From the NCBI GenBank assembly GCA_000963575.1, contig CP011077.1, positions 1,178,001 to 1,242,000 on the forward strand: a DNA stretch of 64,000 nucleotides, written 5' to 3'. The first letter of the stretch is position 1. Each line of letters begins with the position of its first letter. This document shows positions 52,019-61,131 of this stretch, one piece after another. The translations under genes and the position numbers were made by a program. The notes under the pieces are model-generated. The model did not search any database, had not been told where the DNA came from, and saw only the letters and a program-made list of their open reading frames with translations. This DNA comes from Klebsiella michiganensis (lineage in GTDB: Bacteria; Pseudomonadota; Gammaproteobacteria; Enterobacterales; Enterobacteriaceae).

Positions 52019-53167
52019 TTACTCAGTTACGACCTCGTTACCATTAACGATGGTCTTGATAATTTTATAGTCGCGGGTAAACACGGTCAGGTTAGCCACT
52101 TTACCGGCTTCGATTGCACCCAAATGTTTATCCACGCCCATGGCGCGAGCAGGGTAAAGCGTTGCCATACGCAGGACTTCATCCAGCGCGATGGCCGCGT
52201 GTTCTACCAGATTACGAACGCCTTGAATCATTGTCAGTGCAGAGCCGCTCAGCGTGCCGTTCTCATCTACGCACAGACCATCGCGGTAGTATATTGTTTT
52301 ACCAGCAAAAATGAACTGCTCGATGTTGGCGCCTGCCGGAGCAGTTGCGTCGGTAACCAGGCACAGTTTATCGCCCTTCACGCGTTTTGCGGTGCGGATG
52401 TTCGCATAATCCACATGCAGACCATCAGCAATGATGCCACAGTAAACGTCAGCTTCATCAAAAATTGCGCCCGCAAGGCCCGGTTCGCGGCCGGTAATAT
52501 ACGGCATCGCGTTGAAAAGGTGGGTTGCGAAGGTGATCCCGGCGCGGAAGCCAATTTTGGCTTCTTTAATCGTTGCATTGGAGTGGCCTGCCGAGACGAT
52601 GATGCCTGCCGCAACCAGCTTCTGAATCACTTCTGGCTCAACCATTTCCGGCGCGAGGGTGATTTTGGTGATCACATCGGCATTCTGGCAGAGGAAATCA
52701 ACCAGCTTCGCATCCGGCTTGCGGACGAAACCTGGGTTGTGCGTCCCTTTCTTCACGATATTGAGCCACGGCCCTTCGAGGTGTAAGCCCAGTGCCTGAT
52801 GGCTGTATTTCGCCAGATATTCGCGCATGACTTTCACGCCCTGCATCATCAGCTCGTCGCTGGTGGTGATAAGCGTTGGCAGGTAGCTGGTGCAGCCTGA
52901 ACGTTCGTTCGCTTTCTGCATGATTTCCAGCGTTTCAACAGAAACGGCTTCTGCGGTGTCGTTAAACTGCACGCCGCCGCAGCCGTTCAGCTGAACATCA
53001 ATAAAACCGGGGGCAATGACGGCACCGCCCACATCGCGCGTTTCAATACCTGCTGGCAGTGCATCAACAGGGCAAACTCGCTCAATCAGGCCATCGGCAA
53101 TGACTACCGCGTGGTCATCCAGAATTTCGTGGCCGGTGTAAATCCGACCGTGGATTAATGCATACAT
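52019..53167 (-). CDS. nagA: N-acetylglucosamine-6-phosphate deacetylase NagA
   Basis: 382 residues, amidohydrolase fold. Metal or substrate ligands are visible in GLHLEGPWLN, SAGHSNATI, THLFNAMPYI and VTDATAPAG. It makes GlcN-6-P and acetate, feeding NagB. Confidence 0.98.
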   Translation of the reverse strand: MYALIHGRIYTGHEILDDHAVVIADGLIERVCPVDALPAGIETRDVGGAVIAPGFIDVQLNGCGGVQFNDTAEAVSVETLEIMQKANERSGCTSYLPTLITTSDELMMQGVKVMREYLAKYSHQALGLHLEGPWLNIVKKGTHNPGFVRKPDAKLVDFLCQNADVITKITLAPEMVEPEVIQKLVAAGIIVSAGHSNATIKEAKIGFRAGITFATHLFNAMPYITGREPGLAGAIFDEADVYCGIIADGLHVDYANIRTAKRVKGDKLCLVTDATAPAGANIEQFIFAGKTIYYRDGLCVDENGTLSGSALTMIQGVRNLVEHAAIALDEVLRMATLYPARAMGVDKHLGAIEAGKVANLTVFTRDYKIIKTIVNGNEVVTE

Positions 53168-53217
53168 ATCCTACCCCCGGGAGTAACGTCGTGCTTTAAG
53201 ACTGTAAGATCGCTAAT

Positions 53218-53248
53218 AAAGAGGAAAAGCCGAAACACCTTCCTCTTT
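53218..53248 (-). other. Stem-loop in the nagB-nagA spacer
   Basis: AAAGAGGAA and TTCCTCTTT form a perfect 9-bp stem around a 13-base loop. It lies between the nagB stop and nagA start and could slow RNA decay or reduce distal expression, as intercistronic hairpins do in the E. coli nag operon. Confidence 0.55.
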
Positions 53249-53341
53249 ATGACTGACGCTGGAAAACCAATACATTGATTTTCCGGGACTACTGACGCCC
53301 TTGCGGTTAGCGCTTGAGGCGCGCCAGTGGTCTGCCAGGCC

Positions 53342-54142
53342 TTAAAGGCCTTTGATGTTTTCTGCTTCCAGCTCGTTGAAATACTTCAACGTTTTCACTT
53401 TCAGTTCCATGGTGGACGGCTCATCACACACGATCACAGCCTTCGGATGCAGCTGCAGGCAGGTAATCGTCCACATATGGTTAACGTTGCCTTCAACGGC
53501 GGCCTGCAGTGCCAGAGCTTTGACGCCGCCCAGCACCAGAATCATCACTTCTTCTGCATCCAGCAGGGTGCCTACGCCAACGGTCAGCGCGTATTTAGGC
53601 ACCTGAGTCACGTCGCCGCCGAAGAAGCGGGAGTTTGCCACGCGGGTGTCATGGGTCAGGGTCTTAATACGGGTGCGGGAAGCCAGAGAAGAAGCGGGTT
53701 CGTTGAACGCGATGTGACCGTCGTTGCCCACGCCACCCATGAACAGGTGAATTTTGCCGTAGGAGCGGATTTTCTCTTCGTAGCGGCGGCATTCAGCATC
53801 AACATCTTCCGCATTGCCGTTCAGCAGGTTGATGTTTTCTGCTGGGATATCAACGTGATCAAAGAAGTTACGGTGCATGAAAGTATAATAACTTTCTGGA
53901 TGTTCCTTCGGCAGACCGACATATTCATCCATGTTGAACGTAACGACGTGCTTAAAGCTAACCTGGCCTGCTTTATGCATCTCAACCAGTGCTTTGTAAG
54001 CTTCCAGCGGCGTGCCGCCGGTTGGCAGACCCAGAACAAAAGGGCGGTCCGCGGTAGGTTTGAATGCATTAATGCGATTTACAATATGGCGAGCTGCCCA
54101 TTTGCCGACTTGTGCCGGGGTTGCCAGGGGAATCAGTCTCAT
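53342..54142 (-). CDS. nagB: Glucosamine-6-phosphate deaminase NagB
   Basis: 266 residues. Active-site segments VTFNMDEYVGLP and GVGNDGHIAFNEP are present. It converts GlcN-6-P to fructose-6-P and ammonia and is activated by GlcNAc-6-P. Two tandem ATG codons (54145, 54142); the second has better spacing to GAGG and matches the family. Confidence 0.98.
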   Translation of the reverse strand: MRLIPLATPAQVGKWAARHIVNRINAFKPTADRPFVLGLPTGGTPLEAYKALVEMHKAGQVSFKHVVTFNMDEYVGLPKEHPESYYTFMHRNFFDHVDIPAENINLLNGNAEDVDAECRRYEEKIRSYGKIHLFMGGVGNDGHIAFNEPASSLASRTRIKTLTHDTRVANSRFFGGDVTQVPKYALTVGVGTLLDAEEVMILVLGGVKALALQAAVEGNVNHMWTITCLQLHPKAVIVCDEPSTMELKVKTLKYFNELEAENIKGL

Positions 54143-54311
54143 CATTCACCTCATAGTTTAAGAGTAAAAATAGGGTTAGCTGAATCGATCTCGATAAGCA
54201 TAAGGGTAAACCACTTTTATACTGAACCGACAGGGATCAATCCGTCTTGATTTTTTGAATCATAAAATAAGTTTTCGGAGATAGCCAGTGAAGGGGGAGG
54301 GTTGAAGCGAT

Positions 54312-54336
54312 ATTTGGTGATAAATATCACAAAAAA
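54312..54336 (+). promoter_or_regulatory. CRP site in the nagB-nagE control region
   Basis: GGTGA-TAAATA-TCACA within a symmetric GTGATAAATATCAC, one base from the CRP core TGTGA-N6-TCACA. It lies between the divergent nagB and nagE genes, as in E. coli. Confidence 0.7.
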
Positions 54337-54342
54337 GGTGCG

Positions 54343-54367
54343 TTTAATTTGCGGTACGAATTAATTT
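54343..54367. promoter_or_regulatory. NagC-type operator between nagB and nagE
   Basis: TTTAATTTGCGGTACGAATTAATTT is a near-perfect dyad with AT-rich arms around TTGC-N4-CGAA, which fits the NagC operator pattern (A/T arms with an internal TTCG/CGAA pair). I did not find the second, nagB-side site with confidence. Confidence 0.6.
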
Positions 54368-54476
54368 TTTTCACACTTCACCGTGTGATGTGAATCGTCG
54401 CCGTGTATTCAATGTAAGTAAGACAATAAAAACACTGCTTGAGCGAGCCTTAACGGGGTCTCATAGGGGGAATAAA

Positions 54477-56501
54477 GTGAGTATTCTAGGTTATCTACAG
54501 CGCGTGGGCCGGGCACTTATGGTGCCAGTGGCTACACTGCCAGCAGCAGCAATATTAATGGGGGTTGGTTACTGGATTGACCCAGTCAGTTGGGGTGGAG
54601 ATAACGCCTTTGCTGCACTGTTGATCAAATCCGGTTCCGCCATTATCGATCACATGTCCGTGCTGTTCGCCATCGGCGTCGCTTACGGCATGTCCAAAGA
54701 CAAAGACGGTGCCGCTGCACTGACCGGCTTTGTTGGCTTCCTGGTTCTGACCACCCTCTGCTCACCGGCAGCGGTTGCGATGATCCAGAAAATTCCGGCG
54801 GACCAGGTTCCGGCGGCGTTTGGCAAAATTGAAAACCAGTTCGTCGGTATTCTGGTGGGTATCATTTCTGCAGAACTCTACAACCGCTTCAGCGGCGTTG
54901 AGCTGCCGAAAGCGCTGTCGTTCTTCAGCGGCCGTCGTCTGGTGCCTATCCTGACCTCCTTCGTGATGATTGCCGTTGCCTTCATCTTGATGTACGTCTG
55001 GCCGATGATCTTCGATGCTTTAGTTAACTTCGGTGAGCACATCCAAAAACTCGGTTCTGCAGGCGCAGGTATCTATGCCTTCTTCAACCGTCTGCTGATC
55101 CCGGTTGGTCTGCACCACGCCCTGAACTCCGTGTTCTGGTTTGACGTGGCAGGTATTAACGACATTCCTAACTTCCTGGGTGGCGCTCAGTCCATCGAAG
55201 CAGGTAAAGCGGTTGTCGGTATCACCGGTCGTTACCAGGCGGGCTTCTTCCCGATCATGATGTTCGGTCTGCCGGGTGCAGCGCTGGCCATCTATCACTG
55301 TGCACGTCCTGAAAATAAAGCGAAAGTTCTGGGTATCATGATGGCCGGTGCTTTCGCCGCGTTCTTCACCGGTATCACCGAGCCGCTGGAATTCTCCTTC
55401 ATGTTCGTTGCGCCGGTACTGTACGTGATCCACGCCGTGCTGACCGGTATCTCCGTATTTATCGCGGCAAGCATGCACTGGATATCTGGTTTTGGCTTCA
55501 GCGCAGGTCTGGTGGATATGATGCTTTGGGTGCGTAACCCATTGGCAACCAAATGGTACATGCTGATCCCTCAGGGCCTGGTGTTCTTCGTTATTTACTA
55601 CGTGGTGTTCCGTTTCACCATCACCAAATTCAACCTGCTGACCCCAGGCCGTGAACTGGCTGTTGCCGGTGACGAAGCTGATGGCCAGGACGTGAATGTG
55701 AGCGGCGATGCGAACCAGGACGTTTCAGGTCTGGCTCGTCAGTACATCTCTGCGGTAGGTGGCTCTGCCAACCTGACCGGTATTGATGCCTGTATCACTC
55801 GTCTGCGTCTGAGCGTGAAAGACTCTTCCGTAGTAAACGAAGCGCTGGCTAAACGTCTGGGTGCGACGGGCGTTATTCGCCTGAACAAAACCAGCGTGCA
55901 GATCATCGTTGGCTTCGCTGCAGAAAAAATTGCTAACGCAATGAAAACCGCGGGTACTGTCGAAGCAGCCGCGCCTGTTGCGGGTGCAGCCCCGGCCCCA
56001 GCCGCTAAACCACAGGCTGTACCAAATGCGACCAGTACGACTATTGCTGCCCTGGTTTCTCCGGTAACCGGTGACGTCGTTGAGCTGGACCAGGTGCCTG
56101 ACGAAGCTTTCGCCAGCAAAGCCGTTGGGGATGGCGTCGCCGTTAAGCCGACTGACAAAACCGTGGTTTCTCCAGCCGCCGGGACTATCGTAAAAATCTT
56201 CAACACCAACCACGCGTTCTGCCTTGAAACAGAAAAAGGCGCTGAAATTGTGGTTCACATGGGCATCGATACCGTTGCTCTGGGTGGCAAAGGCTTTACG
56301 CGTCTGGTGGAAGAGGGGGCTGACGTGGTCGCCGGCCAGCCGATTCTGGAAATGGATCTTGATTTCCTGAACGCCAACGCTCGCTCCATGATCAGTCCGG
56401 TAGTTTGCAGCAACATCGATGACTTTAGCGGTCTGGTTATCCAGGCGAAAGGTCAGGTGGTCGCGGGTCAAACGCCACTGTATGAGATTAAAGGCAAGTA
56501 A
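54477..56501 (+). CDS. nagE: N-acetylglucosamine PTS permease NagE (EIICBA)
   Basis: 674 residues from a GTG start after AGGGGGAA. EIIC (about 1-390) has about eight to ten TM helices. EIIB (about 420-500) has the phospho-Cys in GIDACITRLRL. EIIA (about 540-670) has the phospho-His in VVHMGIDTVAL. It imports and phosphorylates GlcNAc. The EIIA part is nearly identical to E. coli NagE, but the EIIC part (ILGYLQRVGRALMVPVATLP, VGYWIDPVSWGGDNAFAALL) differs strongly from the E. coli and Klebsiella EIIC as I know them, suggesting a mosaic or an alternative domain type. Substrate is inferred from operon context. Confidence 0.93.
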   Translation: MSILGYLQRVGRALMVPVATLPAAAILMGVGYWIDPVSWGGDNAFAALLIKSGSAIIDHMSVLFAIGVAYGMSKDKDGAAALTGFVGFLVLTTLCSPAAVAMIQKIPADQVPAAFGKIENQFVGILVGIISAELYNRFSGVELPKALSFFSGRRLVPILTSFVMIAVAFILMYVWPMIFDALVNFGEHIQKLGSAGAGIYAFFNRLLIPVGLHHALNSVFWFDVAGINDIPNFLGGAQSIEAGKAVVGITGRYQAGFFPIMMFGLPGAALAIYHCARPENKAKVLGIMMAGAFAAFFTGITEPLEFSFMFVAPVLYVIHAVLTGISVFIAASMHWISGFGFSAGLVDMMLWVRNPLATKWYMLIPQGLVFFVIYYVVFRFTITKFNLLTPGRELAVAGDEADGQDVNVSGDANQDVSGLARQYISAVGGSANLTGIDACITRLRLSVKDSSVVNEALAKRLGATGVIRLNKTSVQIIVGFAAEKIANAMKTAGTVEAAAPVAGAAPAPAAKPQAVPNATSTTIAALVSPVTGDVVELDQVPDEAFASKAVGDGVAVKPTDKTVVSPAAGTIVKIFNTNHAFCLETEKGAEIVVHMGIDTVALGGKGFTRLVEEGADVVAGQPILEMDLDFLNANARSMISPVVCSNIDDFSGLVIQAKGQVVAGQTPLYEIKGK

Positions 56502-56529
56502 TCGCTCCTGAGTAAGCATTTGTGCCTTG

Positions 56530-56562
56530 AGCGGCTGGCGTATATCGTCAGCCGCTTTTTTA
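56530..56562 (+). terminator. Terminator after nagE
   Basis: GCGGCTGGCG, TATAT, CGTCAGCCGC then TTTTTT. 10-bp stem with one wobble pair. Confidence 0.9.
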
Positions 56563-56679
56563 TTGTCGGTCAGCAGACAAATATGGATAACCCTAATTTA
56601 TGCAACTAAAGGTTGTTTCCCGAGGCTGCTTATTAGATCATGCACCGTTAACTAAGGTATACGCTTTGAGGAACCCGCG

Positions 56680-58347
56680 ATGAGTGAGGCTGAAGCCCGC
56701 CCAACTAACTTTATTCGCCAGATTATTGATGAAGACCTGGCGAACGGTAAGCACACCAGTATTTGCACCCGTTTTCCGCCTGAGCCGAATGGCTATCTGC
56801 ATATTGGCCACGCCAAGTCTATTTGCCTGAACTTTGGTATTGCCCAGGATTACCAGGGACAGTGCAACCTGCGTTTCGATGACACAAACCCGGTAAAAGA
56901 AGACATCGAATACGTAGAGTCCATCAAACACGACGTTGAATGGCTGGGCTTCCACTGGTCCGGCAACGTGCGTTATTCGTCCGACTATTTTGATCAGCTG
57001 TTTAACTATGCCGTTGAGCTGATTAATAAAGGGCTGGCGTATGTTGATGAGCTGAGCCCGGAACAAATTCGTGAATACCGTGGCTCCCTGACTGCACCAG
57101 GCAAAAACAGCCCGTTCCGCGATCGTAGCGTTGAGGAAAACCTCGCGCTGTTCGAGAAAATGCGCAACGGTGAGTTCGCCGAAGGTACCGCCTGCCTGCG
57201 TGCTAAAATCGATATGGCCTCGCCGTTTATCGTCATGCGCGATCCGGTGCTGTACCGCATTAAGTTTGCCGACCACCACCAGACCGGCAGCAAGTGGTGC
57301 ATCTACCCGATGTACGACTTCACCCACTGTATTTCTGATGCGCTGGAAGGCATTACGCACTCGCTGTGTACCCTGGAGTTCCAGGACAACCGCCGCCTGT
57401 ATGACTGGGTGCTGGACAACATCACGATCCCTGCTCACCCGCGTCAGTACGAGTTTTCTCGCCTGAATCTCGAATACGCCATCATGTCCAAGCGTAAGCT
57501 GAACCTGCTGGTAACCGAGAAGATTGTGGAAGGCTGGGATGACCCGCGTATGCCGACTATCTCCGGCCTGCGTCGCCGCGGCTATACCGCAGCATCCATT
57601 CGCGAGTTCTGTAAGCGCATTGGCGTTACCAAGCAGGACAACACCGTTGAAATGGCTTCGCTGGAATCCTGCATCCGTGACGATCTCAACGAGAATGCAC
57701 CGCGTGCAATGGCCGTTCTGGATCCGGTAAAGGTAATTATCACTAACTACCCTGAGGGTGAGGAAGAGACGGTCACCATGCCGAATCACCCAAACAAACC
57801 TGAGATGGGTAGCCGTGAAGTGCCGTTCAGCCGTGAAGTCTATATCGATCGGGCTGACTTCCGCGAAGAAGCAAACAAGCAGTACAAGCGCCTGGTGCTG
57901 GGCAAAGAAGTTCGCCTGCGTAATGCCTATGTGATTAAAGCCGAACGCGTAGAAAAAGATTCAGAAGGCAATATCACCGAACTGTATTGCACTTACGATC
58001 AGGAAACCCTGAGCAAAGATCCGGCGGATGGTCGCAAGGTGAAAGGCGTTATTCACTGGGTGAGCGCTGCACATGCGCTGCCGGTTGAAATTCGTCTTTA
58101 CGACCGCCTGTTTAGCGTCGCGAACCCAGGGGCTGCGGAAGACTTCCTGTCTACCATCAACGCAGATTCCCTCGTTATCCGCCAGGGCTTCGTTGAGCCT
58201 AGCCTGCAGAATGCGGAAAAAAGTAAGGCATATCAGTTCGAGCGTGAAGGTTACTTCTGCCTGGACAGCCGCTATGCGACGGCAGAAAAACTGGTGTTTA
58301 ACCGCACCGTTGGCCTGCGTGATACCTGGGCTAAAATCGGCGAATAA
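56680..58347 (+). CDS. glnS: Glutaminyl-tRNA synthetase
   Basis: 555 residues, class I. The HIGH motif is in PPEPNGYLHIGHAKS and the KMSKS equivalent is VIMSKRKLN. C-terminal beta-barrels read the anticodon. The four tRNA-Gln genes it charges are 9 kb upstream. Confidence 0.98.
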   Translation: MSEAEARPTNFIRQIIDEDLANGKHTSICTRFPPEPNGYLHIGHAKSICLNFGIAQDYQGQCNLRFDDTNPVKEDIEYVESIKHDVEWLGFHWSGNVRYSSDYFDQLFNYAVELINKGLAYVDELSPEQIREYRGSLTAPGKNSPFRDRSVEENLALFEKMRNGEFAEGTACLRAKIDMASPFIVMRDPVLYRIKFADHHQTGSKWCIYPMYDFTHCISDALEGITHSLCTLEFQDNRRLYDWVLDNITIPAHPRQYEFSRLNLEYAIMSKRKLNLLVTEKIVEGWDDPRMPTISGLRRRGYTAASIREFCKRIGVTKQDNTVEMASLESCIRDDLNENAPRAMAVLDPVKVIITNYPEGEEETVTMPNHPNKPEMGSREVPFSREVYIDRADFREEANKQYKRLVLGKEVRLRNAYVIKAERVEKDSEGNITELYCTYDQETLSKDPADGRKVKGVIHWVSAAHALPVEIRLYDRLFSVANPGAAEDFLSTINADSLVIRQGFVEPSLQNAEKSKAYQFEREGYFCLDSRYATAEKLVFNRTVGLRDTWAKIGE

Positions 58348-58367
58348 TTGCCGCTAACAGCCTGGTA

Positions 58368-58396
58368 AAAGCGCCGCGCAATGCGGCGTTTTTTCT
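58368..58396 (+). terminator. Terminator after glnS
   Basis: AACGCCGCAT-type hairpin: GCGCCGC, GCAAT, GCGGCGT then TTTTTC. Confidence 0.88.
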
Positions 58397-58790
58397 TTCT
58401 GCTAACTAACCATTAACCTTACGTACACATTCGCGATGCGAATTAATTCTCATTTACATCTTTGTGAGAGTTCCCTTACATCCAGTAATGTCTTCCCCGT
58501 AATCTCCTGATGCTTATAATGAAAGCGCTCTCAAAGAAATTTTATTCTTAAAATCAGTCTTAATCAGGATTAATAATCTGCTGCGCAATTTTGTTACAAA
58601 TGCACATAGATTATGTGCTCTCTGTCATACTCCAGGAAATCTCTGATACAAAGTCATTGATAATTCGCGTCGCGAAAAATAGTCTATGAGCAGCAGTAAT
58701 GCGGGTGTGTTAGGCAAAAACCGCTTTTAGCCGTCAGGCAATTTTACTTTTTTCGTCAATGGCGCTTTTCACGTCAGACGATGATTTTTA
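58397..58790. promoter_or_regulatory. Long chiP upstream region with two operator-like palindromes
   Basis: No gene. It contains TGAAAGCGCTCTCA (58520-58533), which looks like a LacI/GalR-family operator, and a perfect 17-base palindrome GCACATA-GAT-TATGTGC (58602-58618). The dyad has its ACA/TGT arms turned the opposite way from a CRP site. chiP is NagC-repressed in E. coli, but I could not place a NagC box with confidence. Confidence 0.5.
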
Positions 58791-58806
58791 CGTCAAAGAG
58801 GAATTT
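58791..58806 (+). promoter_or_regulatory. ChiX sRNA pairing site overlapping the chiP ribosome site
   Basis: CGTCAAAGAGGAATTT ends four bases before the chiP start codon and includes the AGAGGA ribosome site. It is complementary over 16 bases to the AAATTCCTCTTTGACG segment of ChiX as I remember it. ChiX silences chiP until chitosugars induce a decoy target. Confidence 0.85.
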
Positions 58807-58810
58807 AACT

Positions 58811-60217
58811 ATGCGTACGTTTAGTGGCAAACGTAGTGCGCTTGCTCTTGCTATTGCAAGCGTTACCGCTCTTTCTGGCTTTGTAGTGGCTCCGCAGGTT
58901 AGCGCCGCGGGCTTTGTTGATGACTCTACGCTGACCGGCGGCATTTATTACTGGCAGCGTGAACGTGACCGTAAAGACGTATCCGACGGTAAGTACAAAA
59001 CTAACCTGTCGCACTCAACCTGGAACGCCAATCTCGACTTCCAGTCCGGCTATGCGGCCGATATGTTTGGTTTCGATATTGCCGCCTTCACCGCCATTGA
59101 AATGGCCGAAGACAGCGCCAGTGGCCACCCGAACGAAATCGCTTTCTCCTCTAAAAATAAAACCTACGACGAAGACTACTCCGGCGATAAAGGCGGCATC
59201 AGCCTTTATAAAGCAGCCGCCAAATTCAAGTACGGCCCGGTATGGGCGCGTGCAGGTTACATTCAGCCAACAGGCCAAACGCTGTTAGCGCCACACTGGA
59301 GCTTCATGCCTGGTACCTATCAGGGTGCTGAAGCCGGTGCTGCATTCGACTACGGCGATGCCGGTGCGCTGAGCTTCTCCTACATGTGGACCAACGAGTA
59401 CAAAGCGCCATGGCACCTGGAAACCGACAAGTTCTACCAGAACGACAAAAAGACCAAAGTTGACTACCTGCACTCCATCGGCGCGAAGTATGACTTTAAA
59501 AATGACCTGATTCTGGAAGCCGCATTCGGCCAGGCCCAGGGCTTTGTTGACCAATACTTTGCTAAAGCCAGCTACAAATTCGACGTTGCAGGCAGCCCGC
59601 TGAGCACCAGCTACCAGTTCTACGGTACTCGTGATAAAGCCGCGAATAACACCATCAACGATATCTATGACGGTACCGCGTGGCTTCAGGCGCTGACCTT
59701 TGGCTATAAAATTGGCCAGGTTGATCTGCGTCTGGAAGGGACTATGGTGAAGGCAGAAGGCCAGCAGGGTTACTTCCTGCAGCGTATGACGCCAACCTAT
59801 GCTTCTTCCAACGGTCGTCTGGATGTGTGGTGGGATAACCGCTCCGACTTCAACGCCAACGGCGAAAAAGCCGTGTTCTTCGGCGCAATGTATGACCTGA
59901 GCAACTGGAACCTGCCGGGTTGGGCTGTCGGTGCTTCTTACGTCTATGCGTGGGACGCCAAACCATCCACATGGGCGCTGGATGCTTCCGGCAACCGCCA
60001 GGATCTCGCTTCCAACAAGATCAAAGAGTCTTCCTACAGCCTCGATGCCATGTATACCGTGCAGGAAGGCCGTGCGAAAGGCACGCTGTTCAAACTGCAC
60101 TTCACTCAGTACGACAACCACTCCGACATCCCAAGCTGGGGCGGTGGTTACGGCAACATCTTCCAGGATGAGCGTGACGTGAAATTCATCGTGATTGCTC
60201 CGTTCACCATCTTCTGA
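58811..60217 (+). CDS. chiP: Chitoporin ChiP (OprD family)
   Basis: 468 residues, the E. coli length. Signal peptide about 1-32 (ends QVSAA), then a beta-barrel of about 16-18 strands with many aromatic girdles, finishing in VIAPFTIF with the C-terminal Phe typical of BAM substrates. It lets chitooligosaccharides cross the outer membrane. The ATG at 58811 is chosen over one ten codons upstream because the ribosome site and ChiX site are placed for it. Confidence 0.97.
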   Translation: MRTFSGKRSALALAIASVTALSGFVVAPQVSAAGFVDDSTLTGGIYYWQRERDRKDVSDGKYKTNLSHSTWNANLDFQSGYAADMFGFDIAAFTAIEMAEDSASGHPNEIAFSSKNKTYDEDYSGDKGGISLYKAAAKFKYGPVWARAGYIQPTGQTLLAPHWSFMPGTYQGAEAGAAFDYGDAGALSFSYMWTNEYKAPWHLETDKFYQNDKKTKVDYLHSIGAKYDFKNDLILEAAFGQAQGFVDQYFAKASYKFDVAGSPLSTSYQFYGTRDKAANNTINDIYDGTAWLQALTFGYKIGQVDLRLEGTMVKAEGQQGYFLQRMTPTYASSNGRLDVWWDNRSDFNANGEKAVFFGAMYDLSNWNLPGWAVGASYVYAWDAKPSTWALDASGNRQDLASNKIKESSYSLDAMYTVQEGRAKGTLFKLHFTQYDNHSDIPSWGGGYGNIFQDERDVKFIVIAPFTIF

Positions 60218-60224
60218 TGCGAAA

Positions 60225-60250
60225 CCGGGCGCGTAAGCGCCCGTTTTTTA
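60225..60250 (+). terminator. Intercistronic terminator between chiP and chiQ
   Basis: CGGGCGC, GTAA, GCGCCCG then TTTTTT, 10 bases after the chiP stop. chiQ follows after about 14 bases, so the hairpin probably works as an attenuator. Confidence 0.88.
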
Positions 60251-60263
60251 TAAGGAACCGAAC

Positions 60264-60590
60264 ATGAAAAAGATTCTGCTGGTTACCGCCGCTGTTTTCA
60301 CGCTGTCTGCCTGCGTTCAACCCCCGGCGCCTCCGGAAGATTCACGCCTGAAGCAGGCCTATAGCGCCTGTATCAATACGGCGGAAGGTAATCCGGATAA
60401 AATCGAAGCCTGCCAGAGCGTGCTGAACGTTCTGCGCCAGGAAAAGCAGCATAAAGCGTTTGTTGAGAAAGAGACGGTGAACGTGCTGGATTACCAGAAA
60501 TGCATTCAGGCAAGAAAGAGCGGAAATGATGAGGCCGTGAAGGTGCGTTGCGATAAGATTTGGCAGGAAATTCGCGCCAATAACAGCTGA
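60264..60590 (+). CDS. chiQ: ChiQ lipoprotein (YbfN)
   Basis: 108 residues. Lipobox LSAC, giving lipidated Cys17, then a Pro-rich linker and a helical domain with four Cys (YSACINTAEG, IEACQSVLNV, YQKCIQARKS, VRCDKIWQEI) that could form two disulfides. Function unknown; it belongs to the chiPQ operon in E. coli. AAGGA lies before the start. Confidence 0.95.
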   Translation: MKKILLVTAAVFTLSACVQPPAPPEDSRLKQAYSACINTAEGNPDKIEACQSVLNVLRQEKQHKAFVEKETVNVLDYQKCIQARKSGNDEAVKVRCDKIWQEIRANNS

Positions 60591-60608
60591 TCTCATTTTT
60601 CAGTTAAT

Positions 60609-60641
60609 AAAAAAACCGGCAAGGGAAACCTGCCGGTTTTT
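60609..60641. terminator. Bidirectional terminator between chiQ and fur
   Basis: AAAAAAACCGGCA, AGGGAAACC, TGCCGGTTTTT; usable from both sides. Confidence 0.9.
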
Positions 60642-60684
60642 GCGTTTAAACGCCACCGAAGCAGCGTTTGTTAATGCGGATTAC

Positions 60685-61131
60685 TTATTTAGGATCGTGG
60701 GCAGTGTCATCTTCGCGGCAGTCACCTTCGGCACAGTGTCCGTACAGATAGAGACTGTGGTTGGTCAGACGAATACCGTGGCGCGCGGCAATTTCACGCT
60801 GGCGAGATTCGATAGAATCATCGCTGAACTCGATGACTTTTCCGCAGTCGAGGCAGATAAGGTGATCGTGGTGATGTTGCTGGGTCAGCTCGAAAACGGA
60901 TTTGCCGCCTTCAAAATTGTGGCGGGTTACGATCCCGGCATCATCAAACTGGTTCAGTACGCGGTAGACCGTCGCCAGGCCAATTTCTTCGCCCATGTCG
61001 ATCAGACGTTTATATAAGTCTTCCGCGCTGACGTGATGATTTACCGGCTCTTGCAGCACTTCGAGGATTTTTAATCGCGGAAGCGTGACTTTCAAGCCGG
61101 CCTTCTTTAATGCGGTATTGTTGTCAGTCAT
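60685..61131 (-). CDS. fur: Ferric uptake regulator Fur
   Basis: 148 residues. The N-terminal winged helix binds Fur boxes; the C-terminal part holds the HHHDHLICLDCGKV regulatory and zinc motif and a second Cys pair, HCAEGDC. It is the main iron-responsive repressor. Its ATG overlaps the stop of a 23-codon frame (ATGA), as with uof in E. coli. Confidence 0.98.
   Translation of the reverse strand: MTDNNTALKKAGLKVTLPRLKILEVLQEPVNHHVSAEDLYKRLIDMGEEIGLATVYRVLNQFDDAGIVTRHNFEGGKSVFELTQQHHHDHLICLDCGKVIEFSDDSIESRQREIAARHGIRLTNHSLYLYGHCAEGDCREDDTAHDPK

Noticed and set aside
53327..54250. 307-codon open frame opposite nagB
   Set aside because: Antisense to nagB with no ribosome site and no protein-like pattern.
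56638..57789. 383-codon frame opposite glnS
   Set aside because: Antisense shadow of a highly expressed gene.
58602..58618. CRP site upstream of chiP
   Set aside because: The palindrome has ACA/TGT arms facing the wrong way for TGTGA-N6-TCACA.
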